From Pseudoneobacillus sp042683745 (GTDB taxonomy: Bacteria > Bacillota > Bacilli > Bacillales > Cytobacillaceae), in NCBI RefSeq assembly GCF_042683745.1, contig NZ_JBHUJX010000008.1, positions 496,001 through 560,000 of the forward strand: 64,000 nucleotides of DNA. The letters run 5' to 3'. The notes beneath the pieces are model-generated. The model worked only from the letters and a program-made list of their open reading frames with translations. It did no database searches and was not told where the DNA came from. Shown one piece after another: positions 43,079-52,795 of the stretch (position 1 is the stretch's first letter; each line of letters begins with the position of its first letter). A program made the translations under genes and the position numbers.

Positions 43079-43214
43079 ACCTTTTAAATCAAGTCCAGAG
43101 AGGCTTAAAAGGGTGTTTGCATGAACTTGCCATTTTATTTAAGGGGATATTTTCACTCCTTTCTTAAAACTGGCTTAAACACCCTGAACGATATGGTTCA
43201 GGGTGTTTTTTTAT
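43079..43214 (+). promoter_or_regulatory. PyrR-dependent attenuator 3 (pyrP-pyrB)
   Basis: The binding loop TCAAGTCCAGAGAGGCTTAA (about 43088-43107) matches the PyrR consensus best of the three. The terminator is AACACCCTGAAC (43178-43189) with GTTCAGGGTGTT (43196-43207) and a T-tract. Confidence 0.93.
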
Positions 43215-43238
43215 AAAAATAGATAAGGGGAGAAACGT

Positions 43239-44174
43239 ATGAACCATCTTTTTACCACTTCGGAACTAACCATTGAAGAAATTATTGGCATTTTAGAATC
43301 AGCAAAAAGATTTTCTGAAGGAGAGCATTGGAGTCCAGAAAATCAGACGTTTGTTGCTAATCTATTTTTTGAGCCTAGTACGAGGACGAAATGTAGCTTT
43401 GAAGTGGCAGAAAGAAGGCTTGGTTTATCGGTTATTCCATTTGAAACGAATTCTTCAAGTGTGTTAAAAGGTGAAACCCTTTACGATACAGTTAAAACAT
43501 TAGAATCGATCGGGGTAAACGCAGTCATCATTCGACATGAAAAAGAACGCTATTATGATGAATTAATTAAAAATATTAAGATACCTATAATAAACGGCGG
43601 CGATGGCTGTGGGCATCATCCAACACAATCTTTACTTGATTTATTCACCATTCAACAGCAGTTTGGTTCTTTTCAAGGCTTAAAAGTAGCAATAGTTGGG
43701 GATATCAAGCATAGTCGCGTGGCCCGTTCGAATGCTGATACTCTTATAAGATTAGGTGCAAATGTGGTGTTCTCTGGTCCTGAAAATTGGTTCGATCAAG
43801 AAATAGTTAATGAATGTCCTTACGAAACAATTGACGAGGTAGTAAAAAGTGCGGATGTGGTAATGCTCCTACGTATTCAACATGAACGTCATGACGAAAA
43901 GGATATGTTTTCAGCAGAAGATTACCATCAAAGGTATGGACTGACAGTCGAAAGAGAAAAACAAATGAAGCCAGGAAGTATCATCATGCATCCAGCTCCA
44001 ATTAACCGAAATGTTGAAATTGCCGATGAGCTTGTGGAATGTGAGCGTTCACGAATTTTTAAACAAATGGAAAATGGAGTTTATGTCCGAATGGCAGTCT
44101 TAAAAAAAGCACTTGAAAATCAAGGGGGAGGGCAACAAAATGTTAATCAAAAAAGCGAACCTGTTTACAGATAA
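43239..44174 (+). CDS. pyrB: Aspartate carbamoyltransferase catalytic subunit PyrB
   Basis: 311 aa. The carbamoyl phosphate motif FFEPSTRTKCSFE is at about 46-58, HHPTQSLLDLF at about 127-137 and the C-terminal HPAPINRNVEI at about 249-259. It forms carbamoyl aspartate. No regulatory PyrI is present, as in Bacillus. The C terminus runs about 35 nt into pyrC, giving a short Gln/Asn-rich tail beyond the family end. GGGGAG precedes the ATG. Confidence 0.96.
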   Translation: MNHLFTTSELTIEEIIGILESAKRFSEGEHWSPENQTFVANLFFEPSTRTKCSFEVAERRLGLSVIPFETNSSSVLKGETLYDTVKTLESIGVNAVIIRHEKERYYDELIKNIKIPIINGGDGCGHHPTQSLLDLFTIQQQFGSFQGLKVAIVGDIKHSRVARSNADTLIRLGANVVFSGPENWFDQEIVNECPYETIDEVVKSADVVMLLRIQHERHDEKDMFSAEDYHQRYGLTVEREKQMKPGSIIMHPAPINRNVEIADELVECERSRIFKQMENGVYVRMAVLKKALENQGGGQQNVNQKSEPVYR

Positions 44175-45417
44175 TGGACTTAAAGTCGTGGATATTTTAA
44201 TCAAAGATGGAAAAATTGCTTCAGTTGCTGAGGATATTGCTGAGGATAACAAGGAAATAATTGATGCAAAAGGATTATTAGTATCGCCAGGATTTATTGA
44301 TCTTCATGTCCATCTTCGTGAACCAGGTGGAGAAAAAAAGGAAACGATCGAAACGGGTACAAAAGCGGCTGCTAAAGGCGGATTTACAACGATTGCTGCG
44401 ATGCCAAACACAAGGCCAGTTCCAGATAGTGCGGATCAACTTGAATGGCTAAATAAAAGAATAGAAGAAACAGCAAATGTTCGTGTACTTCCATACGCAT
44501 CCATTACTTATCGCGAATTAGGTCAAGAATTAACCAAATTCAATGAATTAAAAGAAGCAGGAGCTTTTGCTTTTACAGATGATGGTGTGGGCGTGCAGTC
44601 AGCTGGCATGATGCTTGAAGCAATGAAAAAAGCAGCTGAATTGAATATGACGATTGTAGCCCATTGTGAGGATAATACATTAATTAATAAAGGATGCGTA
44701 CATGAGGGGATTTTTTCAGAACAGAATGGATTAAGAGGAATCCCTTCCGTTTGTGAATCCATCCACATTGCCAGAGACGTGTTATTAGCGGAAGCATCTG
44801 GCTGCCATTACCATGTTTGTCATATTAGCACAAAGGAATCAGTAAGGGTTGTTCGTGATGCTAAACGTGCAGGAATCAACGTCACAGCAGAGGTCACACC
44901 ACATCACTTACTACTAAGTGAGAAAGATATCTCATCATTAGACGCCAATTTCAAAATGAATCCACCATTACGTGGTGAAGAGGATAGACTTGCTTTAATC
45001 GAAGGCCTTTTAGACGGAACAATTGATTTTATTGCAACCGATCATGCTCCACATACACATGAGGAAAAATTAGAAGGTATGGAGCTTGCTCCTTTTGGAA
45101 TTGTTGGCTTAGAAACCGCCTTTCCGTTGTTATATACGAATCTAGTAAAAAAGGATGTTATTACTTTACAACAATTAATCGAGTTTTTAACGAAGAAACC
45201 AGCACAAGCTTTTAACCTTCCTTATGGAAAACTGGAAGCTGGAGCACCTGCTGACATTACCTTCCTTAATTTAGAACAAGTGGATGAGATCAATCCAGAT
45301 GAATTTCTCTCCAAAGGAAAGAATACTCCATTTACTGGATGGAAATGTCAAGGTTGGCCAGTTATGACTATGGTCGATGGAAAAATTGTCTGGAAAAATG
45401 AAAGGGTGGAAGTATGA
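44140..45417 (+). CDS. pyrC: Dihydroorotase PyrC
   Basis: A 425-aa amidohydrolase. Zinc-binding HVHLREPG is at about 59-66, the AHCEDN segment at about 177-182 and ATDHAPHTHEEK at about 302-313 (catalytic Asp). It cyclises carbamoyl aspartate to dihydroorotate. ATG 44140 follows GGGGGAGG inside the end of pyrB; the longer frame from 44113 lacks a site. Its TGA overlaps the pyrAA ATG (ATGA). Confidence 0.95.
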   Translation: MLIKKANLFTDNGLKVVDILIKDGKIASVAEDIAEDNKEIIDAKGLLVSPGFIDLHVHLREPGGEKKETIETGTKAAAKGGFTTIAAMPNTRPVPDSADQLEWLNKRIEETANVRVLPYASITYRELGQELTKFNELKEAGAFAFTDDGVGVQSAGMMLEAMKKAAELNMTIVAHCEDNTLINKGCVHEGIFSEQNGLRGIPSVCESIHIARDVLLAEASGCHYHVCHISTKESVRVVRDAKRAGINVTAEVTPHHLLLSEKDISSLDANFKMNPPLRGEEDRLALIEGLLDGTIDFIATDHAPHTHEEKLEGMELAPFGIVGLETAFPLLYTNLVKKDVITLQQLIEFLTKKPAQAFNLPYGKLEAGAPADITFLNLEQVDEINPDEFLSKGKNTPFTGWKCQGWPVMTMVDGKIVWKNERVEV

Positions 45418-46520
45418 GACGTCAATTAATTTTAGAAGATGGAACAATCTTTATTGGAAATGGTTTCGGGAGTGAAATTGATAAATTCGGTGAGGTTGTT
45501 TTTAATACAGGAATGACTGGTTATCAGGAAATTCTGTCTGACCCATCCTATTGTGGTCAAATCGTCACACTAACCTACCCATTAGTGGGGAATTATGGGA
45601 TAAACCGTGATGATTTTGAATCGATTATTCCAGCAATTAGTGGCTTTATCGTAAAGGAAGTAGCGGATTTTCCTTCTAATTGGCGAAACGAATGGACACT
45701 TGATGAGTATTTTAAGCTGAGAAACATTCCTGCAATATCAGGAATTGATACAAGAAAATTAACAAGAATTATCCGTCAGTACGGCACGCTTAAAGGGGCT
45801 ATTTGTAGTATTGATGAAAACGTAGAAGAAGTGATTGCAAAGCTTCGTCACAATGATTTACCAATCGATCAAGTAAAACAAGTCTCTACGAAAACAGCCT
45901 ACCCAAGTCCAGGTAGAGGAGATCGGATTGTCCTTGTTGATTTCGGGATGAAGCATGGCATTTTGAGAGAATTAAACAAACGTGATTGTGACGTAATCGT
46001 CGTGCCTTATAACACAACAGCAACGGAAATATTACAGCTTCGACCAGACGGAATTATGCTTTCAAACGGACCTGGAGATCCAAAGGATGTTCCGGAAGCA
46101 ATCGAAATGATCAAAGGAATTCTTGGTAAGGTTCCAATGTTTGGAATCTGTTTAGGGCATCAATTATTTGCTTTAGCTTGTGGTGCTGATACAAATCGAT
46201 TGAAATTCGGTCACCGTGGCTCGAACCATCCAGTAAAAGATTTACAGACAGGTAGAATTGCAATTACTTCACAAAATCATGGCTATACAGTCGAGGAAGC
46301 TTCGATCATTTCAACTCCATTAGAAATTACACATATCGCTTTGAACGATGGAACAGTTGAAGGATTAAGACATAAGGAATATCCTGCATTTACGGTTCAA
46401 TACCATCCAGAAGCTTCACCTGGACCTGAAGACGCAAACGGCTTATTCGATCAATTTTTACAAATGGTTAAAACGGAAAAACAGGAAGGGGTTTCAGCAT
46501 GCCAAAACGTACAGATATAA
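45414..46520 (+). CDS. pyrAA: Carbamoyl phosphate synthase small (glutaminase) subunit
   Basis: 368 aa. An N-terminal CarA domain (GNGFGSEIDKFGEVVFNTGMTGYQE) is followed by a class I glutaminase domain with the nucleophile Cys in MFGICLGHQLFALA (about 244-257) and the HPEASPGPED His/Glu pair (about 330-339). It supplies ammonia to the large subunit. The 3' end overlaps pyrAB by 22 nt. Confidence 0.95.
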   Translation: MRRQLILEDGTIFIGNGFGSEIDKFGEVVFNTGMTGYQEILSDPSYCGQIVTLTYPLVGNYGINRDDFESIIPAISGFIVKEVADFPSNWRNEWTLDEYFKLRNIPAISGIDTRKLTRIIRQYGTLKGAICSIDENVEEVIAKLRHNDLPIDQVKQVSTKTAYPSPGRGDRIVLVDFGMKHGILRELNKRDCDVIVVPYNTTATEILQLRPDGIMLSNGPGDPKDVPEAIEMIKGILGKVPMFGICLGHQLFALACGADTNRLKFGHRGSNHPVKDLQTGRIAITSQNHGYTVEEASIISTPLEITHIALNDGTVEGLRHKEYPAFTVQYHPEASPGPEDANGLFDQFLQMVKTEKQEGVSACQNVQI

Positions 46521-49500
46521 ATTCAATTTTAGTCATTGGATCAGGTCCCATTATCATAGGTCAAGCAGCAGAGTTTGATTATGCTGGAACACAAGCCTGT
46601 ATTGCTTTAAAGGAAGAGGGCTATAAAGTAATCCTAGTCAATTCTAATCCTGCAACGATTATGACGGATACAGAAATGGCTGATGTCGTTTATATTGAGC
46701 CACTTACATTGGAATTCGTTAGTCGAATCATTCGAAAAGAGCGTCCAGATGCCATCCTCGCTACACTTGGTGGGCAAACGGGATTGAACTTAGCTGTAGA
46801 ATTAGCGGAGTCAGGAATCTTAAAAGAATGCGGAGTCGAAATTTTAGGCACAAAGCTTTCGGCGATTCAACAAGCAGAGGATCGTGAGTTATTTAAGGAT
46901 TTAATGAATGAGCTAGGTGAGCCTGTGCCAGAGAGTGAGATCGTTCATAATTTAGAGGAATCGTTCAAGTTTGTCGATCAGGTTGGCTACCCAGTGATTG
47001 TTCGTCCTGCCTTTACTCTTGGGGGAACTGGAGGCGGTATTTGTCATAATGAACAAGACCTTATCGAAATTGTCTCTAGTGGGATTAAAAATAGTCCAGT
47101 CGGGCAATGTTTGTTGGAAAGAAGTATAGCAGGCTTTAAAGAAATTGAATACGAGGTTATGCGAGATTCCAATGATAATGCAATTGTTGTTTGTAATATG
47201 GAAAACTTTGATCCCGTTGGTGTACATACTGGGGATTCGATTGTCGTAGCACCGAGCCAAACATTAAGTGATCGTGAATATCAATTGTTACGAAATGTAT
47301 CTCTAAAAATCATTCGTGCCCTAAAGATTGAAGGTGGATGTAATGTTCAGCTTGCTCTAGATCCTTATAGCTTCCATTACTATATCATTGAGGTTAATCC
47401 ACGTGTAAGCCGATCGTCTGCTTTAGCATCAAAAGCGACGGGATATCCGATTGCAAAGCTAGCAGCAAAAATTGCTGTAGGATTAACACTTGATGAAATG
47501 ATGAACCCAGTTACTGGAAAAACTTATGCGAGCTTTGAACCAGCATTAGATTATATCGTGACAAAAATTCCTAGATGGCCATTTGATAAATTTGAATCAG
47601 CGAATCGCTCCCTTGGAACACAAATGAAAGCAACTGGCGAAGTCATGGCTATTGGTAGAACGTTTGAAGAATCATTATTAAAGGCAGTTCGTTCATTAGA
47701 ATCTAATATTTATCATTTAGAACTTAATGATGCAGTTCAAATTGATCATGAAACGATCGAAAGAAGAATACGCAAACCAGGCGATGAAAGACTATTCTAT
47801 ATTGCTGAAGCCATAAAAAGAGGAGTAAGTATTGATACCATTCATGAGTGGAGTCAAATTGATCTCTTCTTCCTAAAGAAAATCGAAGGAATCCTTTTCT
47901 TTGAAAATGAGCTAGCAAAAAATCCATTTAATAACGACTATGGAAAAATGGCAAAAGAAAAAGGCTTTTCTGATGTAATTCTAGCAAAACTTTGGAAGAC
48001 AACGGCCATCGAAATTTATTCTTGGAGAAAAGAAAAAGGTATTATCCCAGTCTATAAAATGGTTGATACTTGTGCGGCAGAGTTTGAATCTGAAACACCA
48101 TATTTTTATGGAACATATGAAGAAGAAAATGAGTCTATTGTCACTGATAAAAAAAGCGTACTAGTATTAGGTTCTGGACCGATTCGAATCGGCCAAGGTA
48201 TAGAATTTGATTATGCAACAGTACACTCTGTTTGGGCGATTAAAGAAGCTGGCTATGAAGCGATTATTATTAACAGCAATCCTGAAACGGTTTCTACCGA
48301 TTTTAGTATTTCTGATAAGCTGTATTTCGAGCCATTAACGATTGAAGATGTGATGCATATAATCGACCTGGAACAACCGGAAGGTGTAGTTGTACAGTTT
48401 GGTGGGCAAACAGCTATAAATCTTGCAGCAGCATTAGTTGAAAGAGGAGTAAAAATTTTAGGAACGAGTTTAGAAGATTTAGATAGAGCCGAAAATCGTG
48501 ATAAATTTGAGCAAGCTCTTGTACAAATGGATATCCCACAACCTCTTGGAAAAACAGCCCTTTCTGTTGAAGAAGCGGTAAACATTGCAACAAACATCGG
48601 TTATCCAGTACTTGTACGCCCTTCCTATGTACTTGGCGGCAGAGCAATGGAAATCGTCTATCAAGAAAAGGAATTAATCCACTATATGGAGAATGCAGTG
48701 AAAATTAATTCGGAGCATCCAGTCTTAATTGATCGTTATTTAACTGGAAAAGAAATTGAAGTGGATGCGATTTCTGATGGGAAAAACGTATTAATCCCGG
48801 GGATCATGGAGCATATTGAGCGAGCAGGAGTACACTCAGGTGATTCGATCGCGGTGTATCCACCACAAACATTATCGTCATCTGTTAAGGAGAAGCTAAT
48901 CGATTATACGCAAAAGTTAGCAAAAGGATTAAATATTATTGGTCTATTAAATATCCAATATGTTGTAAGTAACGACGAAGTTTATGTAATTGAAGTTAAC
49001 CCACGTTCAAGTCGTACAGTACCATTTTTAAGTAAAATTACGAATGTACCGATGGCTAAAATTGCAACGAAAATCATTCTAGGGCAATCATTAATAGAAC
49101 AAGGATATACACCTGGATTAGTCCCAGAAAAAACAGGCGTTTATGTGAAGGTTCCTGTATTCTCATTTGAAAAACTTCGCCGAGTGGATATTACACTTGG
49201 ACCAGAAATGAAATCAACAGGTGAAGTAATGGGGAAAGATTTAACACTCGAAAAAGCTTTATACAAGGGCTTAATTGCTGCAAAAATGAAAATCCAAAAG
49301 TTCGGAACGGTGCTTTTTACAGTCTCTGATAAAGATAAGGAAGAAGCACTCTCACTAGCAAAACGATTTGCCGCGATTGGTTATCAAATTGTAGCAACAA
49401 GCGGAACGGCTGAATTTATGAAAAATGGCGGAGTTCAAGTGGATGTTGTTGAGAAAATAGGTTCAGAAGGAGTGACTTTAATTGATGTCATTCGTAAAGG

Positions 49501-49711
49501 GGAAGTCCAACTCATTATTAACACATTGACTAGAGGAAAACAGCCAGAGCGTGATGGCTTTAAAATTCGCAGGGAATCAGTTGAAAATGGAATTGCTTGT
49601 TTAACTTCACTAGATACTGCCGATGCCATATTAAAAGTAATAGAATCAATGACCTTTTCAACAGAGGCGATGGCCGGTACATCTGCTTCTAAGGAGGCTA
49701 TCCTCGTATGA
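46499..49711 (+). CDS. pyrAB: Carbamoyl phosphate synthase large subunit
   Basis: 1070 aa, the standard length. There are two tandem ATP-grasp halves: the first from ILVIGSGPIIIGQAAEFDYAG (about 9-29) with VIRPAFTLGGTGGG, the second from VLVLGSGPIRIGQGIEFDY (about 554-572) with VLVRPSYVLGGRAM. A C-terminal MGS-like allosteric domain follows (about 935-1060). It makes carbamoyl phosphate from bicarbonate, ammonia and ATP. GGAAGGGG precedes the ATG; the TGA overlaps the pyrK start. Confidence 0.97.
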   Translation: MPKRTDINSILVIGSGPIIIGQAAEFDYAGTQACIALKEEGYKVILVNSNPATIMTDTEMADVVYIEPLTLEFVSRIIRKERPDAILATLGGQTGLNLAVELAESGILKECGVEILGTKLSAIQQAEDRELFKDLMNELGEPVPESEIVHNLEESFKFVDQVGYPVIVRPAFTLGGTGGGICHNEQDLIEIVSSGIKNSPVGQCLLERSIAGFKEIEYEVMRDSNDNAIVVCNMENFDPVGVHTGDSIVVAPSQTLSDREYQLLRNVSLKIIRALKIEGGCNVQLALDPYSFHYYIIEVNPRVSRSSALASKATGYPIAKLAAKIAVGLTLDEMMNPVTGKTYASFEPALDYIVTKIPRWPFDKFESANRSLGTQMKATGEVMAIGRTFEESLLKAVRSLESNIYHLELNDAVQIDHETIERRIRKPGDERLFYIAEAIKRGVSIDTIHEWSQIDLFFLKKIEGILFFENELAKNPFNNDYGKMAKEKGFSDVILAKLWKTTAIEIYSWRKEKGIIPVYKMVDTCAAEFESETPYFYGTYEEENESIVTDKKSVLVLGSGPIRIGQGIEFDYATVHSVWAIKEAGYEAIIINSNPETVSTDFSISDKLYFEPLTIEDVMHIIDLEQPEGVVVQFGGQTAINLAAALVERGVKILGTSLEDLDRAENRDKFEQALVQMDIPQPLGKTALSVEEAVNIATNIGYPVLVRPSYVLGGRAMEIVYQEKELIHYMENAVKINSEHPVLIDRYLTGKEIEVDAISDGKNVLIPGIMEHIERAGVHSGDSIAVYPPQTLSSSVKEKLIDYTQKLAKGLNIIGLLNIQYVVSNDEVYVIEVNPRSSRTVPFLSKITNVPMAKIATKIILGQSLIEQGYTPGLVPEKTGVYVKVPVFSFEKLRRVDITLGPEMKSTGEVMGKDLTLEKALYKGLIAAKMKIQKFGTVLFTVSDKDKEEALSLAKRFAAIGYQIVATSGTAEFMKNGGVQVDVVEKIGSEGVTLIDVIRKGEVQLIINTLTRGKQPERDGFKIRRESVENGIACLTSLDTADAILKVIESMTFSTEAMAGTSASKEAILV

Positions 49712-50487
49712 TCAAACAAGAAAATTGTCTTGTAATAGAACAAAAAGAAATAGCAGATTCCATCTATAAGCTCACCTTACAAGGTGAGCTTGTAGATGAA
49801 ATGCAGATACCTGGACAATTTGTTCATTTAAAAGTTGGAGATGGCGTCGACCCAATTTTAAGAAGGCCGATTAGTATTTCGAGTATCGATCAGTTGAATA
49901 AACAATTTACGATGATCTATCGTAAAGAAGGAATAGGAACATCAAAATTATCAGAAAAGATTCCTGGTATGTCTGTAAATGTTTTAGGGCCACTAGGAAA
50001 TGGCTTTCCTGTACACGAATCCAATACAGGAAACACTGCTTTACTTGTTGGTGGCGGAATAGGAGTCCCTCCTTTACTTGAGCTCTCTAAACAATTAACG
50101 GCAAAAGGGGTCAACGTCATTCATGTTTTAGGTTTCCAGACCGAGAGTGTTGTTTTTGGAGAAGATGATTTTTCATCATTGGGTGAAACATATATAGTTA
50201 CGGTTGATGGGACTTACGGTTATCAAGGTTTTGTAACTGATATAATCAATCGCTATAATTGGGATTTTGATACGATGTACTCATGTGGACCAACACCAAT
50301 GTTAAAAGCACTAGAGGCAGGATTTCCTAATAAAAAGGTGTATCTTTCATTAGAAGAGCGCATGGGTTGTGGAATCGGTGCTTGCTTTGCATGTGTTTGT
50401 CATACAGCCGATGATCCAACAGGTTATTCATATAAAAAGGTTTGTAGTGATGGCCCAGTTTTTCAAGCAGGGGAGGTTGTGCTATGA
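49708..50487 (+). CDS. pyrK: Dihydroorotate dehydrogenase electron transfer subunit PyrK
   Basis: A 259-aa ferredoxin-reductase-like flavoprotein. The FAD motif is DPILRRPISISSID (about 50-63), the NAD-binding loop LLVGGGIGVPPLLELS (about 112-127) and the [2Fe-2S] cluster motif SLEERMGCGIGACFACVCHT (about 214-233) with a further Cys in KKVCSDGPVF. It passes electrons from PyrD to NAD. AAGGAGG precedes ATG 49708, which overlaps the pyrAB stop. Confidence 0.95.
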   Translation: MIKQENCLVIEQKEIADSIYKLTLQGELVDEMQIPGQFVHLKVGDGVDPILRRPISISSIDQLNKQFTMIYRKEGIGTSKLSEKIPGMSVNVLGPLGNGFPVHESNTGNTALLVGGGIGVPPLLELSKQLTAKGVNVIHVLGFQTESVVFGEDDFSSLGETYIVTVDGTYGYQGFVTDIINRYNWDFDTMYSCGPTPMLKALEAGFPNKKVYLSLEERMGCGIGACFACVCHTADDPTGYSYKKVCSDGPVFQAGEVVL

Positions 50488-51395
50488 GTTCATTAACTAT
50501 CCAGTTACCGGGATTACATTTGAAAAATCCAATTATGCCTGCTTCTGGTTGTTTCGGTTTTGGTCGAGAGTTTAGTCAATTTTATGACTTAAGTAGCTTG
50601 GGCGCGATTATGATTAAAGCAACTACATTAGAACCGCGGTTTGGAAATCCAACCCCACGGGTGGCAGAAACACCTGCCGGAATGTTGAATGCAATAGGTT
50701 TGCAAAATCCTGGACTTCATAAAGTATTAACGGAAGAACTTCCATGGTTGAATCAATTTAATGTTCCGATCATTGCTAATGTTGCGGGATCATTAGAAGA
50801 AGATTATGTGGAAGTGGCAAAACAAATTTCCCAAGCCTCAAATGTTCATGCATTAGAGTTAAATATATCTTGTCCGAATGTAAAAACAGGTGGGATTGCT
50901 TTTGGAACGATACCAGAAGTAGCGAAAAATTTAACAAAAAAAGTGAAAGAAGTTTCTTCTGTACCTGTTTATGTGAAGCTATCGCCAAATGTGACCAATA
51001 TCGTAGAAATGGCAAAGGCAGTTGAAGAGGGCGGCGCAGATGGTTTGACAATGATCAATACATTACTAGGGATGAGATTAGATTTAAAGACTGGCCAACC
51101 AATCCTAGCTAATCGTTCAGGTGGTTTATCAGGTCCTTCGATTAAGCCAGTTGCAATTCGGATGATTTATGAAGTAAGTCAACAAGTTTCTTTACCTATT
51201 ATTGGAATGGGTGGAGTTCAAACAGCTGAAGATGTCATTGAGTACTTTTATGCTGGAGCAAGTGCCGTTGCGGTCGGAACAGCAAATTTCGTCGATCCAT
51301 TTATATGTCCAAAAATAATTGAAGAGCTTCCAATATTGCTTGAAAAATTAAGATTTGACCATATTTCTGAATGTACGGGGAGGAGCTGGAGTTAA
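50484..51395 (+). CDS. pyrD: Dihydroorotate dehydrogenase catalytic subunit (type 1B)
   Basis: 303 aa, FMN-dependent TIM barrel. The active-site Cys is in ELNISCPNVKTGG (about 125-137), the substrate motif NAIGLQNPG is at about 70-78 and the FMN phosphate motif is GMGGVQTAEDVIEYFYAGASAVAVGTA about 246-272 (G-G and A-V-G-T residues). With PyrK it forms the NAD-linked class 1B enzyme. The ATG overlaps the pyrK stop (ATGA). Confidence 0.95.
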   Translation: MSSLTIQLPGLHLKNPIMPASGCFGFGREFSQFYDLSSLGAIMIKATTLEPRFGNPTPRVAETPAGMLNAIGLQNPGLHKVLTEELPWLNQFNVPIIANVAGSLEEDYVEVAKQISQASNVHALELNISCPNVKTGGIAFGTIPEVAKNLTKKVKEVSSVPVYVKLSPNVTNIVEMAKAVEEGGADGLTMINTLLGMRLDLKTGQPILANRSGGLSGPSIKPVAIRMIYEVSQQVSLPIIGMGGVQTAEDVIEYFYAGASAVAVGTANFVDPFICPKIIEELPILLEKLRFDHISECTGRSWS

Positions 51396-51396
51396 T

Positions 51397-52113
51397 ATGA
51401 GAAACTCGTTAATTATCGCGCTTGATTTTTCGTCGAAAGATAAGGTTACTCGTTTTTTAGAGCCGTTTCAAGGTGAACAGCTTTTCTTGAAAGTGGGAAT
51501 GGAGTTGTTTTATCAAGAAGGACCAAGTATCGTAACTTATTTAAAGGAAAAAGGTCATCAAGTATTCCTTGATTTAAAGCTTCATGATATTCCGAATACA
51601 GTTTTCCAAGCTATGAAGGGAATTTCCTCTCTAGGCTGCGATCTTGTCAATGTGCATGCAGCAGGTGGTTTTGAAATGATGAAAGCTGCACGTGAAGGAC
51701 TTGAAGCAGGTAAGAATTCTGGCTCACATAGACCTTTTTGTATCGCTGTTACCCAGCTTACAAGTACTTCAGAAGAACAAATGGTAAAAGAGCAACTGAT
51801 TAAAACTACATTAGAGGAATCTGTTCTTCATTATGCGTCATTATCAAAGTTAGCTGGTTTGGACGGGGTCGTTTGCTCTGTTAATGAATCGTTAAAAATT
51901 CATGAGAACCTTGGGACAGAATTTTTAACGATTTGCCCTGGAATTAGGCCCGCACATTCAGAAGTACAAGATCAAAAAAGGGTGGCTACTCCTGAATTTG
52001 CTCAAAGTATTGGCGTATCAGCAATTGTAGTGGGTAGAGCGATTACACAAGCAGTAAATCCGTTACAAAGTTATAAGCAAATTTTAAATGATTGGAGAGG
52101 CGTAACAGCATGA
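51397..52113 (+). CDS. pyrF: Orotidine 5'-phosphate decarboxylase PyrF
   Basis: 238 aa, TIM barrel. The catalytic motif DLKLHDIPNTV (about 60-70) holds the Lys-Asp tetrad and the phosphate loop is IVVGRAITQA near residue 210. It decarboxylates OMP to UMP. ATG 51397 is chosen; GGGGAGGAG lies about 10 nt upstream at the end of pyrD. An overlapping longer frame from 51355 has no site. Confidence 0.95.
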   Translation: MRNSLIIALDFSSKDKVTRFLEPFQGEQLFLKVGMELFYQEGPSIVTYLKEKGHQVFLDLKLHDIPNTVFQAMKGISSLGCDLVNVHAAGGFEMMKAAREGLEAGKNSGSHRPFCIAVTQLTSTSEEQMVKEQLIKTTLEESVLHYASLSKLAGLDGVVCSVNESLKIHENLGTEFLTICPGIRPAHSEVQDQKRVATPEFAQSIGVSAIVVGRAITQAVNPLQSYKQILNDWRGVTA

Positions 52114-52742
52114 AAAGAGAAATCGCAGAAAAGTTATTAGAGATTCAAGCCGTTTCATTAAATCCAAATGAGCCTTTTACATGGTCTTCTGGATTAAAAT
52201 CCCCTATCTATTGTGATAACCGTTCTACCATTGGTTTTCCAGAGATTAGAGGTACGATAGCGGAAGGATTAGCCTCTCTTATTAGAGAGAATTTTCCTGG
52301 AGTTGAGTGTATATCAGGTACAGCAACAGCGGGAATTCCACATGCGGCTTTGGTAAGTGAACGTCTTAATTTGCCAATGAATTATGTGCGCTCTAAAGCG
52401 AAAGCACACGGTGCGGGTAAGCAAATCGAAGGACAAGCGCTTAAAGGACAAAAGGTCGTAGTAGTAGAAGATTTAATCTCTACTGGAGGAAGTGCAATAA
52501 CCACTGTTCAGGCATTAAGGGGAGCAGGTTGTGAAGTATTGGGAGTCGTTTCGATCTTTACTTATGAACTTGAAAAAGCCGAACAAAATTTACGTTTAGA
52601 AGAAATTTCATCTGTCTCACTCAGTGACTTAACCACATTAGTGGATGTTGCAGAAGAAAAAGGGTACATCCAAAAGGCAGAGCTTGATAGTTTATTAGAG
52701 TGGAAGAAAGATCCGCAGGAATGGGCTAAACAATTTTCCTAA
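52110..52742 (+). CDS. pyrE: Orotate phosphoribosyltransferase PyrE
   Basis: 210 aa. The PRPP motif VVVVEDLISTGGSA (about 115-128) and the flexible loop RSKAKAHGAGKQIEG (about 93-107) are clear. It makes OMP from orotate. Last gene of the pyr operon. The ATG at 52110 overlaps the pyrF stop; GGAGAGG is upstream. Confidence 0.95.
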   Translation: MKREIAEKLLEIQAVSLNPNEPFTWSSGLKSPIYCDNRSTIGFPEIRGTIAEGLASLIRENFPGVECISGTATAGIPHAALVSERLNLPMNYVRSKAKAHGAGKQIEGQALKGQKVVVVEDLISTGGSAITTVQALRGAGCEVLGVVSIFTYELEKAEQNLRLEEISSVSLSDLTTLVDVAEEKGYIQKAELDSLLEWKKDPQEWAKQFS

Positions 52743-52750
52743 TATGAATG

Positions 52751-52780
52751 AACCTCGGGTATGATACCCGAGGTTTATTC
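52751..52780. terminator. Terminator between pyrE and the kinase gene
   Basis: A 10-bp perfect stem (AACCTCGGGT with ACCCGAGGTT), 5-nt loop, followed by TATTCATT. It lies between convergent genes and may serve both strands. Confidence 0.8.
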
Positions 52781-52795
52781 ATTAACAAATTCTTA

